A DNA stretch of 42,197 bases, from positions 1-42,197 of the forward strand of contig CANHAH010000010.1 of NCBI GenBank assembly GCA_947458705.1. The letters are read 5' to 3'. Shown here one piece after another: positions 7,911-16,725 of this stretch. Origin of the DNA: Opitutia bacterium (GTDB lineage Bacteria > Verrucomicrobiota > Verrucomicrobiia > Opitutales > Opitutaceae). Position 1 is the first letter of the stretch. Each line of letters starts with the position of its first letter. The notes beneath the pieces are model-generated. The model had not been told where the DNA came from. It did not search any database and saw only the letters and a list, made by a program, of their open reading frames with translations. A program made the position numbers and the translations under genes.

Positions 7911-9680
7911 ATGACCCAGCCCAATTCGCGTGATACAATGGCCCGCCGTGATTTCCTGAAAACTTCTGGACTGGTTGCTCTCATTAGCGCCGTGCAATTA
8001 GAGTCAGTCCGAGCTGCCGGCACGGCCTTGCCTTCTACGTCTGCACTCACAAACGACTTATTGACCGATCTCATCCGAGCCAATGACGTCCAAATCCCAA
8101 CTCTGCTCACTAACCAAGAGCGTAGCACCGGCCACCGCTGGCATGGCGGGATTATCAACGAATACGGCCTTCACACCGTTGGCGGCACTTCCGGTTTTAT
8201 TTCTTCGCTCGCCTGTGCGATCGCCGCCCCTGGCTCGAAATATTTCAACGCCTCCGAGCTCGTCCAACCCCTGCGTCACGCGGTCGCGTATATCATCAAT
8301 GCGCAACACGCCGACGGCACCGTCGACTACTACGCCACCAATTTCCATTCGAACCCCGACATGGCGTTCATCCTCGAGCTCGTCTGTCCTGCTTGTGAAC
8401 TGCTGCGATCGAGCCCCCTCCCCGTTTACCGCGCCATCGCCGACGAATTAGGCATCTTTATCACGCGCGGAGCGAACGGACTCGTCACGGGCGGCATCCA
8501 CACGCCCAACCATCGTTGGGTCGTCTGCTCAGCGCTCGCCCTAGCCAATGCGCTGTATCCAAATCCGCGATACGTTGCTCGCATCGACGAGTGGCTCGCC
8601 GAAACCATCGATCTGGATCCCGACGGCCAATACACCGAAAAAAGCACTACGGTCTACTCCCCCACTGTGGACAACTCCTTGGCACACGTCGCCCGTCTCC
8701 TCAACCGGCCTGCGCTCTACGAACCCGTGCGCCGCAACCTCGAGATGACGCTCTTCTACGTCCACCCCGACGGTGAAGTCGTGACCGAAGCTTCCCGTCG
8801 ACAAGACCGCAACACTCGCGGCAGCATGGCCCGTTATTATTATTCGTACCGGGCCCTCGCTCTCCACGACGGCAACGGCCGCTTCGCCGCCATCTGTCGC
8901 CAGATCGAGCAAACCGCTCGCGCCCAAATTAGCATCCTCCCGGCGTTACTCACTCAATCCGATCTCAACCGTCCGCTCCCGCCCGAGGCGACCTTACCCA
9001 CCGATTACGCCAAAGTCTTCGCGTACTCCAACCTCGCCCGCATCCGCCGTGGCGCTCGCAGTGGCACGATCCTCGCGAGCAACACCACCTTGTTTTCTTT
9101 CCGTAAAGGCGCTGCCGCGCTTGAAGCTGTCCGCTGCGCCACAGCATTTTTTGGTAAAGGCCAGTTCATCGCCGACGCGCTAGAGACCGTCGATGGCCGC
9201 TACGTCCTGCGCCAAAAACTTGATGGCCCCTATTTCCAGCCCCTGAGCGCCGACCAAATCGCTCATGGCGACCACGCCAAAATGGCGCCTAACGGCACAC
9301 TCTCAACTGATAGCCGCGCACTGCGCACACGAAGCAACATCCAACTCTTGGAAAGCGTCATCACGATCACCGAGTCAGCCGGTAAATTCAGCTTGGAATT
9401 TTCCATCACAGGCACCGATGAGGTCCCTGTCGCAATCGAACTGGCCTTCCGTCACGGGGGCAAACTCACCGGCGTCGCACCCATCGCACACGTCAACGAC
9501 GCGTTCCTACTCTCCTCTGGAACGGGCCGATACACCGTGGGCGACGAGGTGATTGAATTCGGTCCCGGACAGGCTCAGCACACTTACACCCAAGTTCGCG
9601 GGGCCCTCCCGAAATGGGACGGCCTCAGTGTTTATCTGACAGGCCTCACGCCGTTCAAAACCACCCTTAGCATCGGCTAA
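7911..9680 (+). CDS. Tat-exported protein resembling an alpha/alpha-toroid polysaccharide lyase
   Basis: 589 aa. The N-terminus carries a twin-arginine motif, ARRDFLKTSG (residues 11-20), then a hydrophobic stretch and an alanine-rich cleavage region, so export is by Tat, probably to the periplasm. Residues about 50-380 look all-helical with aromatic and His-rich conserved-looking spots: GLHTVGGTSGF (86-96), TNFHSNPDMAF (143-153), HTPNHRWV (197-204), YTEKSTTVYSPTVDN (241-255), EASRRQDR (293-300). The C-terminal 200 residues look beta-rich. A helical toroid followed by a beta-sandwich is the plan of several polysaccharide lyases and heparinase-like enzymes that use Asn/His/Tyr/Arg catalysis; Asn200, His201, Tyr241 or Tyr249 and Arg296-297 are candidates. 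The family assignment is inference, and I do not recognise a specific PL number. It is first in a tight cluster with the next three genes. Confidence 0.55.
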   Translation: MTQPNSRDTMARRDFLKTSGLVALISAVQLESVRAAGTALPSTSALTNDLLTDLIRANDVQIPTLLTNQERSTGHRWHGGIINEYGLHTVGGTSGFISSLACAIAAPGSKYFNASELVQPLRHAVAYIINAQHADGTVDYYATNFHSNPDMAFILELVCPACELLRSSPLPVYRAIADELGIFITRGANGLVTGGIHTPNHRWVVCSALALANALYPNPRYVARIDEWLAETIDLDPDGQYTEKSTTVYSPTVDNSLAHVARLLNRPALYEPVRRNLEMTLFYVHPDGEVVTEASRRQDRNTRGSMARYYYSYRALALHDGNGRFAAICRQIEQTARAQISILPALLTQSDLNRPLPPEATLPTDYAKVFAYSNLARIRRGARSGTILASNTTLFSFRKGAAALEAVRCATAFFGKGQFIADALETVDGRYVLRQKLDGPYFQPLSADQIAHGDHAKMAPNGTLSTDSRALRTRSNIQLLESVITITESAGKFSLEFSITGTDEVPVAIELAFRHGGKLTGVAPIAHVNDAFLLSSGTGRYTVGDEVIEFGPGQAQHTYTQVRGALPKWDGLSVYLTGLTPFKTTLSIG

Positions 9681-9683
9681 AAA

Positions 9684-10733
9684 ATGACCCTCTCTACTTT
9701 TAGCAAAATCGCTTTGCTTTTCACCGCTTTAGTCGCGGCACCGCTAGCCGCATTGCCTTTGCCCGCAGCAGCTGCGCCGCTGCGCGAATACGACATCCTT
9801 CGTGCTTTCCCAGCCGGTCGCCTCGCCGCTCTAGGTGCGGGCGACATGCCTGACGCGGCAGGCCTCACCGGTAATAATCGTGCGCACAAATCTTGGGTTG
9901 AATCCGGGCCCCAACGCGGCAGTTGCCGTGCCGTGATAGCTGCCGTCATTCGAGACGATCTTGTCGCTGCCGACAATGCCTGGCGCGGCATTGACGTGAC
10001 CTTCGCCCACCAAACCCCCAACGGCGGTTTCGAGTCTAAACCACAAGCCAATGGTAAAACTTCCACCGCGTTCAACGCCAACGTCGAGACCGCTTATTTT
10101 TTCCTTCAAGAACTCGGCCGCGCCATCCTGATCATCCGACAATCACCGCACGCTGATTACTTCAAAGCCCGCATCACCGCGCTCGAACCCAAGCTCCGCC
10201 GGGCGGCCGATTACATCAGTAGCGGCATCGACACGATTATACCCAAGGTCGGACACTCCGTAAACCGCGTGATTATAGCCGCGAAAGCATTTGGTACACT
10301 CGGGGTCGTACTCGGTGACGAAAAACTGATCGCCAAATCGCGCCACCTCATCGCGCACGCCATCACCCTACGTGACAAAGAGGGCGTCTTTATCGAAAAC
10401 GGCGGCCGCGACTCTAGCTATAACGTCGTATCGATTCTCTTTGGATCGCACCTTGCGCTCCACGTCTCACTGCCCGAGTTTGAGGCTATTTTGCCCGCGG
10501 CCGTAGCCTGGCAACTTACTCGCGTCCTACCCAACGGCGAGATCGACGTTAGGAGCAACACCCGTACTGGCGTCGGCAAAGAAGCCAACGCCTTTGGCCA
10601 AGCCAAAACCGTTAATTATAACGAAGTTATTCAGGCCCTTACCTACTACGGAATCATCCAAAAAAATGCGGCATGCCTCGAGGCAGCTGACCGCGTTTTC
10701 GCCTACAGTCGTAACATTAAAAATAAATCATAA
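9684..10733 (+). CDS. Secreted protein of unknown family, tandem paralog A (possible alpha/alpha-toroid lyase)
   Basis: 349 aa with an N-terminal signal peptide (residues about 5-31). Only 3 bp separate it from the upstream lyase-like gene. It is about the size of, and clearly homologous along its whole length to, the next gene. Shared blocks are REYDILRAFPAGR-like (34-46), GPQRGSCRAVIA (75-86), NGGFES (113-118), VETAYFFLQELGRA (134-147), VNRVIIAAKAFGT (193-205), ENGGRDSSYNVVSILFG (238-254) and TRTGVGKE. The mature protein appears almost entirely helical. Invariant Asn194, Arg195, Arg242, Asp243 and Tyr246, and the genomic setting, fit a helical-toroid uronate lyase; PL38-type enzymes come to mind from the Arg-Tyr arrangement, but this is an unverified recollection. 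I would annotate it as hypothetical, carbohydrate-active candidate. Confidence 0.6.
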   Translation: MTLSTFSKIALLFTALVAAPLAALPLPAAAAPLREYDILRAFPAGRLAALGAGDMPDAAGLTGNNRAHKSWVESGPQRGSCRAVIAAVIRDDLVAADNAWRGIDVTFAHQTPNGGFESKPQANGKTSTAFNANVETAYFFLQELGRAILIIRQSPHADYFKARITALEPKLRRAADYISSGIDTIIPKVGHSVNRVIIAAKAFGTLGVVLGDEKLIAKSRHLIAHAITLRDKEGVFIENGGRDSSYNVVSILFGSHLALHVSLPEFEAILPAAVAWQLTRVLPNGEIDVRSNTRTGVGKEANAFGQAKTVNYNEVIQALTYYGIIQKNAACLEAADRVFAYSRNIKNKS

Positions 10734-10738
10734 ATCCG

Positions 10739-11755
10739 ATGCGCTGCCTCCTTCTGGTACTAGGCTGCGTTCTGCAGGCCACCGCGGGCCACGGCGCGCC
10801 CCGCGAATACGACGTCCTGCGCGCCTTGCCTCCTGGCCGCTTCGCCGCGATCACCGCCGGCGATAAACCCGACGCCCAAGGCCTCACTGGCTCCAACCAC
10901 CTCAACGGCAGCTGGCTCGAAGCCGGCCCGCAACGAGGGAGTTGTCGCGCGGTCATTGCCGGAATCGTCGCCGATGACCTCGATGCGGCCGACTATGCCT
11001 GGCGTGGCATCGAAGTTGCCTTCGCCCACCAACGCGCCGATGGTGGATTTGAAGCTGCCATCCGCCCTAACGGCGCCAGTGCCAACCCGACCAGCGCAGC
11101 CGTCGAAACCGCTTTCTTTTTTCTCCAAGAACTTGGCCGCGCGATTCTCGTAATCCGCCAATCCCCGCACGAAGCTCACTTTCAAGCCCGCATCAACGTC
11201 CTCGAGCCTAAGCTGCGCCGCGCCACCGCCTTCATTACCTCCGGCTATGATACGATCATCGCCAGTAGCAGTAAAGCGGTGAATCGAATCATCATTGCGG
11301 CCAAAGCCTTTGGCACATGCGGCGTGGTGCTCCACGACGAAAACCTCATCGCCCTTTCGCGCAAACTCATCGCGCACGCCCTCACACTGCGCGACCAAGA
11401 TGGCGTCTTCATCGAAAACGGCGGCCGCGATTCCAGTTACAACGTCGTCTCCATTTTATTCGGCCAAGTCCTCGCGCTACACGTTCCGCTCCCAGAATTT
11501 GAAGCCGCCCTCCCCGCGGCCGTAGCCTGGCAACTCACGCGTATCCTCCCTAGTGGGGAGATCGACGTATCGGGTAATTCCCGCACGGGCGTCGGCAAAG
11601 AAAAATCTTATTTCGGCACGCCGAAAAACGTGAACTACAAAGAAATCATCCTCGCGCTTACGCTTTACGGCCAAGTCCACCATGACGCCGCCTGCCTCGC
11701 GGCCGCCGAGCGCGTCTTTGCCTACGCCGAGAAACATAATCTCACCACCAAATGA
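10739..11755 (+). CDS. Secreted protein of unknown family, tandem paralog B
   Basis: 338 aa, starting 5 bp after paralog A and ending inside the start codon of the sulfatase (ATGA overlap), so translation of the two is probably coupled. The signal peptide is short (MRCLLLVLGCVLQATAGHG) and contains a Cys, but no clear lipobox with downstream sequence. All blocks listed for paralog A are kept: GPQRGSCRAVIAG, GGFEA, VETAFFFLQELGRA, VNRIIIAAKAFGT, ENGGRDSSYNVVSILFG, SRTGVGKE. The strict retention of GGRDSSYN in both copies argues that each is catalytically or structurally competent rather than one being decayed. Function unknown; context suggests glycan degradation in the periplasm or at the surface. 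Confidence 0.6.
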   Translation: MRCLLLVLGCVLQATAGHGAPREYDVLRALPPGRFAAITAGDKPDAQGLTGSNHLNGSWLEAGPQRGSCRAVIAGIVADDLDAADYAWRGIEVAFAHQRADGGFEAAIRPNGASANPTSAAVETAFFFLQELGRAILVIRQSPHEAHFQARINVLEPKLRRATAFITSGYDTIIASSSKAVNRIIIAAKAFGTCGVVLHDENLIALSRKLIAHALTLRDQDGVFIENGGRDSSYNVVSILFGQVLALHVPLPEFEAALPAAVAWQLTRILPSGEIDVSGNSRTGVGKEKSYFGTPKNVNYKEIILALTLYGQVHHDAACLAAAERVFAYAEKHNLTTK

Positions 11756-13293
11756 TTTTGCGCCTGCTCCTCGCTCTTTTACTTAGCGCCACCCTCCGCG
11801 CGGCCACGCCACCCAACATCGTCTACATCCTCGCTGATGACCTAGGTATCGGCGATGTTTCCGTCTACAACCCCGGTAGCGCCTGGCAAACTCCGCACCT
11901 CGACCGCCTCGCTCGCGAAGGTCTACGCTTCACCGACGCCCACGCCGCTTCCTCCCTTTGCACGCCGAGTCGCTACGCGCTATTAACGGGTCGCTACGCC
12001 TGGCGCGGACGCCTCAAACAAGGTGTTCTACAAGGTTTCAGTCCACCCCTGATCGAAGCCGGACGGCCCACCGTCGCCTCGTTTCTACAAGCCCAGGGCT
12101 ACGCCACGGCGATCTTTGGTAAATGGCACCTCGGCCTTGACTGGGCCCGAACGGGGCCCAAGCCAGAAAATGTCGACTACGCTCAAGCCTTCCGCGGCGG
12201 ACCCATCGACCACGGCTTTGAGCGTTTTCTTGGTATCAGCGCCTCGCTCGACATGCCGCCCTACGCGTGGCTCGAGCAAAATCGCGTCCCGACCTTACCC
12301 ACGCTCACCCTCCCCGACAGCCCCGCTCCGAAACTTTGGCGCTCCGGGCCCCTCGCGCCTGACTTCAAACTTGAAGACGTCCAACCCCGCCTCACCGCCA
12401 GTGCCGTGGCCTACATCGCCGAACGCGCCAAAGCGAAAGATAATAAGCCGTTCTTCCTCTATCTACCTTTAGCCGCGCCCCACACCCCGATTTTACCCAC
12501 CAAAACTTTTGAAGGCAAAACCCGCACGACTTCCTATGGCGATTTCGTGACTCAAGTGGACGACGACATCGGCGCCATTCTCGCGGCGCTTGCGCAACAT
12601 GGTTTAGCTCAAAACACCTTGGTGATCGTAACCTCCGACAACGGTTTCGCTCCCGCCGCTGATGTGCCGGCGCATGCGCGATTAAACCACGATCCCAGCG
12701 GCGGCTACCGTGGCTACAAATCCGATTTATTCGAAGGCGGACATCGCGTGCCCTTTATCGCCCGCTGGCCCGAAATGATTCCGGCGGGCACGACGACGGG
12801 GGCGTTGATCGAACAACTCGATCTTTTCGCCACCTGCGCCGAAATTCTCGGTCAATCCTTTCCTGCTTCCGTCGCCGAAGATAGCGTGAGCTTCCTGGCT
12901 GTACTTAGGAAACCGAAAGGAGCTTCCTCGCTTCGGAGTTCGCTCATTAACCATTCCGCCGAGGGCCGTTTTGCAATCCGCGAAGGCAAATGGAAACTGC
13001 TGGTTTGGCCCGGTTCCGGTGGCTGGAGCTCACCTACGCCCTCGCCCAGCCAATGGCTGAAAGTCCAACGCACCGATCTATCCACCCTCCCCGCGTTCCA
13101 ACTTTACGATCTTGAGACCGACGAAGCTGAAACTAAAAATCTCGCCAACGCGCACCCTGATATCGTGCAACGTCTCGGCCGATTACTGCTCGCCGACATC
13201 GAGCGTGGACGCAGCACCCCCGGCGCACCGCAGCCCTATAAGGAGTCACCGGAATGGACTCAGCTGGCTTGGCGTAACAGCTTCACACCTTAA
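11752..13293 (+). CDS. Type I sulfatase (formylglycine-dependent), secreted
   Basis: 513 aa. A signal peptide (MILRLLLALLLSATLRA) is followed by the metal site NIVYILADDLG (Asp29-Asp30) and the sulfatase signature SLCTPSRYALLTGR. Cys70 is the residue converted to formylglycine in this family (CxPSR type, which needs an anaerobic-type or FGE maturase not present in the window). KWHLG (His/Lys active-site element) and TSDNGF (metal ligands) are also present. Family S1 arylsulfatases hydrolyse sulfate esters, here probably from a glycan. It is the last gene of the four-gene cluster, overlapping the stop of paralog B by ATGA. Its stop codon overlaps the stop of convergent phoR by 3 bp, leaving no room for a terminator. 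Substrate position specificity cannot be read from the sequence. Confidence 0.9.
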   Translation: MILRLLLALLLSATLRAATPPNIVYILADDLGIGDVSVYNPGSAWQTPHLDRLAREGLRFTDAHAASSLCTPSRYALLTGRYAWRGRLKQGVLQGFSPPLIEAGRPTVASFLQAQGYATAIFGKWHLGLDWARTGPKPENVDYAQAFRGGPIDHGFERFLGISASLDMPPYAWLEQNRVPTLPTLTLPDSPAPKLWRSGPLAPDFKLEDVQPRLTASAVAYIAERAKAKDNKPFFLYLPLAAPHTPILPTKTFEGKTRTTSYGDFVTQVDDDIGAILAALAQHGLAQNTLVIVTSDNGFAPAADVPAHARLNHDPSGGYRGYKSDLFEGGHRVPFIARWPEMIPAGTTTGALIEQLDLFATCAEILGQSFPASVAEDSVSFLAVLRKPKGASSLRSSLINHSAEGRFAIREGKWKLLVWPGSGGWSSPTPSPSQWLKVQRTDLSTLPAFQLYDLETDEAETKNLANAHPDIVQRLGRLLLADIERGRSTPGAPQPYKESPEWTQLAWRNSFTP

Positions 13294-14468
13294 GCGGCTG
13301 GTAAGGTAAAACTAAACCGCGCGCCCGCACCTGGCGCACTATCCACACGGACCTCTCCGCCGTGAGCTTGCACGACATGCTTAACGATCGCGAGGCCGAG
13401 ACCCGTGCCACCTTGTTCGCGTGAGCGGGCTTTATCGCCACGAAAAAAGCGCTCAAAAATTCGCGCACAGGCTTCTGCCGGAATCCCTGGACCGTCATCC
13501 TGCACTGAAATTTCGATACGGCGTGAATCCAAACCGCGCGCGTTGATGACGACCTCGCCCTCCATGCGCCCATACTTAATCGCATTGTCGATCAGATTGG
13601 AAATGACCTGGCGCAAACGGTCAGGATCCGCCTGTACGATCAAGGCAGGTTCAACTTTGTTTTTAAGCGTCACGCCGCGCACACGAGCGCGACTGCGGAG
13701 ATCGTCTGCTACTTCTTGAACCGCCAAACCCAAAGAAACCGATTGGAGGGCGAGCCGGATATTGCCGGAATCAAGCGTCGATAGCATTAACAGATCATCA
13801 ATGAGCAACGTCAGGCGATTGGCGTGCTTATCGATGATTTGAAGAAATCGGACTAAAGATTCTGGTTCATCTTTTCCACCGTCAATCAACGTCTCAGCCG
13901 CGCTCTTGATTAAAGATAGAGGGGTGCGCAGCTCATGACTTACGTTAGCCACGAATTCCTGACGGACAGCCTCCAGTTGACGTAGTCTTGTGAGATCGTG
14001 AATCACCAAAATCGCACCGTCGCGCATGCCATCTCCGTCGCGCAAAGCGAGTGCATTGACTTGTAGAAACTTGGGAGACTCCAGTGTCTCTAGACGCAGT
14101 TCGTGGCCAAGGATTTCGGGCTCGTTTTCGAGACGAGTAACCAAGGCGGCAACTTCGTGGTGACGAGTCGTCTCCAAAATAGTCCGGCCGGTGGCAGGCG
14201 GAGTGAAGTTAAACAATTCACCGGCCGCACGATTGGCGAGACGGATACGGCCTGTCGCATCAACAACAATGAGGCCTTCGATCATGCGCTCAAACAGAGC
14301 GGCCGTACGCTGGGCTTGCTCGCGCAGCTCGTTCTCACGTTGAATGCGCTGCTCGGCAAGTTGCCCCAAGCGTTCGGATTCCAAGCGTTGGTTGCGGCCG
14401 CGCTCCAACCACCAGGCGACAGCAAAAATCGACGCCAACACTAGAAAAAAAACGGAGGTAAACATCAT
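13290..14468 (-). CDS. phoR: Phosphate regulon sensor histidine kinase PhoR
   Basis: 392 aa from the ATG at 14468. TTG codons at 14480 and 14477 are alternative starts, and an upstream in-frame TGA limits extension. One N-terminal transmembrane segment (SVFFLVLASIFAVAWW) is followed by a coiled-coil linker, a PAS domain (MIEGLIVVDATGRIRLAN onward), the HisKA box with phospho-acceptor His in VSHELRTPL, and the HATPase domain with NLIDNAIKYG (N box), DDGPGIP (G1) and GTGLGLAI (G2). The short membrane anchor without a large periplasmic sensor, plus PAS, is the PhoR layout, in which phosphate status is read through the Pst transporter and PhoU. It lies last in the pst-pho operon, 45 bp after phoB, and is convergent with the sulfatase gene. 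Confidence 0.92.
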   Translation of the reverse strand: MMFTSVFFLVLASIFAVAWWLERGRNQRLESERLGQLAEQRIQRENELREQAQRTAALFERMIEGLIVVDATGRIRLANRAAGELFNFTPPATGRTILETTRHHEVAALVTRLENEPEILGHELRLETLESPKFLQVNALALRDGDGMRDGAILVIHDLTRLRQLEAVRQEFVANVSHELRTPLSLIKSAAETLIDGGKDEPESLVRFLQIIDKHANRLTLLIDDLLMLSTLDSGNIRLALQSVSLGLAVQEVADDLRSRARVRGVTLKNKVEPALIVQADPDRLRQVISNLIDNAIKYGRMEGEVVINARGLDSRRIEISVQDDGPGIPAEACARIFERFFRGDKARSREQGGTGLGLAIVKHVVQAHGGEVRVDSAPGAGARFSFTLPAA

Positions 14469-14513
14469 GATAAGCAACAAGCCAGAGCGCTGGCCGAGCA
14501 GTCACGTTGAGGT

Positions 14514-15200
14514 TTACTCCTCAGCGAGGCAACGGTAGCCAACGCCTCGTACCGTTTCGAGATAACGCGCGATATCGCCTAATTTTTCGCGCAGACGGCG
14601 CATGTGAGTATCAACTGTACGACTATCGATTGGATTATCATAGCCCCAAACGTCTTGGAGTAGACGATCACGAGTTTGCACGCGGCCGCGTCGCCGGATG
14701 AGTATTTCAAGCAATTTAAATTCAGTGGCAGTCAGTACAAGAGGTTCTCCACCGAGTGTCACTTCATGACGCCCCACGTCGAGTGTCAGTTCACCCATAC
14801 GCAACTCGGCGCTCGTGTCTTCGCTACTTTGCGCGCGGACGAGGAGTTTCTTAATGCGCAAAAGCAATTCGCGAGGGCTGAAAGGTTTGGTAACGTAATC
14901 ATCGGCACCTAACTCCAGCCCAAGCACGCGATCCATCTCAGCTGCTCGCGCCGTAAGCATGATGATGGGAATGGCGGCAGTGTTGGGGTCGCGCCTAAGA
15001 ATTTTGCAGACCTCTAAGCCATCAACCTCGGGCAGCATAAGGTCGAGCACGATAAGCGCAGGGCGTTCATCACGAGCCAGAGCAATAGCACGGGCGCCGT
15101 CTTTGGCCAAAAGAGCGTTGTAGCCGGCTTGACGCAGCTTAAAACCTAGAACTTCAAGCGCATCGGGCTCGTCGTCGACCAGCAGAATTTTAGGTTTCAT
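14514..15200 (-). CDS. phoB: Phosphate regulon response regulator PhoB
   Basis: 228 aa. The start at 15200 (MKPKILLVDDEPD) is chosen over an upstream in-frame start at 15251 because the receiver domain begins right there. The receiver domain has the acidic pair in VDDEPD, the phospho-acceptor Asp in VLDLMLPEVDG, LTARA and the Lys in DYVTKPFSPREL. The C-terminal OmpR/PhoB winged helix covers about residues 130-226 (LTATEFKLLEILIRRRGRV, VDTHMRRLREKL, VRGVGYR). The start overlaps the 3' end of phoU by 11 bp. Phosphorylated PhoB activates Pho-box promoters; the likely one here is upstream of the porin at 21696-21725. Confidence 0.94.
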   Translation of the reverse strand: MKPKILLVDDEPDALEVLGFKLRQAGYNALLAKDGARAIALARDERPALIVLDLMLPEVDGLEVCKILRRDPNTAAIPIIMLTARAAEMDRVLGLELGADDYVTKPFSPRELLLRIKKLLVRAQSSEDTSAELRMGELTLDVGRHEVTLGGEPLVLTATEFKLLEILIRRRGRVQTRDRLLQDVWGYDNPIDSRTVDTHMRRLREKLGDIARYLETVRGVGYRCLAEE

Positions 15201-15855
15201 TGGCTTTACCGGACGTGTGTCGAATATCCTTAGCCTCGTATAGATAGACAACTTCTTCGGCGATATTGGTGGCGTGATCGGCGATGCGTTCGAGGCTTTT
15301 GGAGATTACCATCAGGTTCAGGCAGCGTGAAATATTAGACGGACGTTCCACCATGTAGCTGGAAAGTTCGCGATGCAGCTGGCGGTTGAGATTATCTACA
15401 TCACCATCGCGCGGAACTACCATACGAGCTTTCTCGGGATCACGATTGATGAAAGCCGTGATAGCCTCACGGAGCATTTCAAGGCCCATCGTGGACATCC
15501 GAGGGAGATCAACGTAGGGTTTGAGTTGCGGCTCGGTGTTTAGGTCGATGCAACGGCGGCAGATGGTGACCGCTTCGTCGCCGACACGCTCAAGGTTTTG
15601 AGAGATTTTCATCGCAACGGTGATGAGTCGAAGCTCGGTCGCCAGAGGCGCTTTGGTGAGGAGGTGAATGGCAATGTCATCAATCTCAACCTCAAGCTGG
15701 TCGAGGATGTTATCATCTTCCTGTACTTGGCGCGCGAGAGCATCATCACGTTCGACGAGCGCACGCATGGAGCGGGCGACGGCTGATTCGGCGTGGCTGG
15801 CCATCGCAAGGAGGCTCTCTTTGAGCCGATTCATTTCTTCGGAGTAGTGCGTCAT
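15190..15855 (-). CDS. phoU: Phosphate transport system regulator PhoU
   Basis: 221 aa, all-helical, with the two PhoU repeats: the first around MASHAESAVARSMRALVERD and LEVEIDDIAIHLL, the second around MLREAITAFINRDPEKAR and SLERIADHATNIAEEVVYLY. The E/D-xxxD metal-binding motifs typical of PhoU are present in both (NLERVGDEAV and SLERIADHAT). PhoU couples PstSCAB transport to PhoR signalling and represses the regulon when phosphate is plentiful. It sits 17 bp after pstB and overlaps phoB. Confidence 0.95.
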   Translation of the reverse strand: MTHYSEEMNRLKESLLAMASHAESAVARSMRALVERDDALARQVQEDDNILDQLEVEIDDIAIHLLTKAPLATELRLITVAMKISQNLERVGDEAVTICRRCIDLNTEPQLKPYVDLPRMSTMGLEMLREAITAFINRDPEKARMVVPRDGDVDNLNRQLHRELSSYMVERPSNISRCLNLMVISKSLERIADHATNIAEEVVYLYEAKDIRHTSGKANET

Positions 15856-15872
15856 GTCAGTAAAGAGGGCGA

Positions 15873-16700
15873 TTAACCGAAGCGACCGGAGACGTATGCT
15901 TCGGTCTGGGCATTGGCAGGATTCATGAAGATTGCTCGAGTATCCGCAAATTCGATGAGTTTCCCCATGTAGAAAAAAGCCGTCTTATCCGAGCAACGGG
16001 CAGCTTGCTGCATGTTGTGCGTCACAATCACGATAGTGAACTTGGTGCGGAGCTCTTGGATAAGTTCTTCGACCTTGACCGTAGCGATTGGATCAAGGGC
16101 GGAACAGGGCTCATCCATCAGAATCACTTCTGGTTCTACGGCAATGGCGCGGGCAATGCAGAGACGTTGTTGCTGGCCGCCAGAAAGTCCGAGGCCCGAG
16201 GTATGGAGGCGGTCTTTAACCTCATCCCAAAGCGCAGCTCCACGCAGCGATTTTTCCACAACGGCATCGAGATCGGACTTGTTTGAGCGACCTTGGAGGC
16301 GGAGCCCGTAGGTAATATTTTCGTAGATGGATTTCGGAAACGGGTTAGATTTCTGAAAAACCATGCCAACGCGTTTACGCAGTTCGATGACATCGACACT
16401 GGGGTCGTAGATATCAATGCCCCGAATCTTGATCTGACCTTTAGCCACACGCGTGCCGTCGATCAAATCGTTCATTCGGTTCAAGCAGCGCAAAAGGGTG
16501 GATTTACCACAACCAGAGGGGCCGATGAATGCGGTTACTTTTTTTTCTTCAATTTTAAGACTAATGTCATGAAGCGCCTGCGAAGCGCCGTAGTAAAAAT
16601 CGACGTGATCAATATCGATCAAGGTCGCGCCTGCAGGCGATGTCGTAACTGGAATTGAGCGGCCTGATGCTGGAGAGGAGAAAGGAGATTTGATATCCAT
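15873..16700 (-). CDS. pstB: Phosphate ABC transporter ATP-binding protein PstB
   Basis: 275 aa from the ATG at 16700 (MDIKSPFSS). The open frame extends to 16781, but that would overlap pstA with unrelated sequence, so it was rejected. Walker A is GPSGCGKST, signature LSGGQQQR, Walker [14 protein letters not shown] and switch His in [11 protein letters not shown]. The stretch [19 protein letters not shown] is the diagnostic PstB Q-loop. This ATPase powers high-affinity phosphate import through PstC-PstA. The first 30 residues are an unusual Ser/Pro-rich leader before the ABC domain begins at [11 protein letters not shown]. Confidence 0.96.
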   Translation of the reverse strand: MDIKSPFSSPASGRSIPVTTSPAGATLIDIDHVDFYYGASQALHDISLKIEEKKVTAFIGPSGCGKSTLLRCLNRMNDLIDGTRVAKGQIKIRGIDIYDPSVDVIELRKRVGMVFQKSNPFPKSIYENITYGLRLQGRSNKSDLDAVVEKSLRGAALWDEVKDRLHTSGLGLSGGQQQRLCIARAIAVEPEVILMDEPCSALDPIATVKVEELIQELRTKFTIVIVTHNMQQAARCSDKTAFFYMGKLIEFADTRAIFMNPANAQTEAYVSGRFG

Positions 16701-16725
16701 GACGGAGACTTGGGCTAAATTGGGC

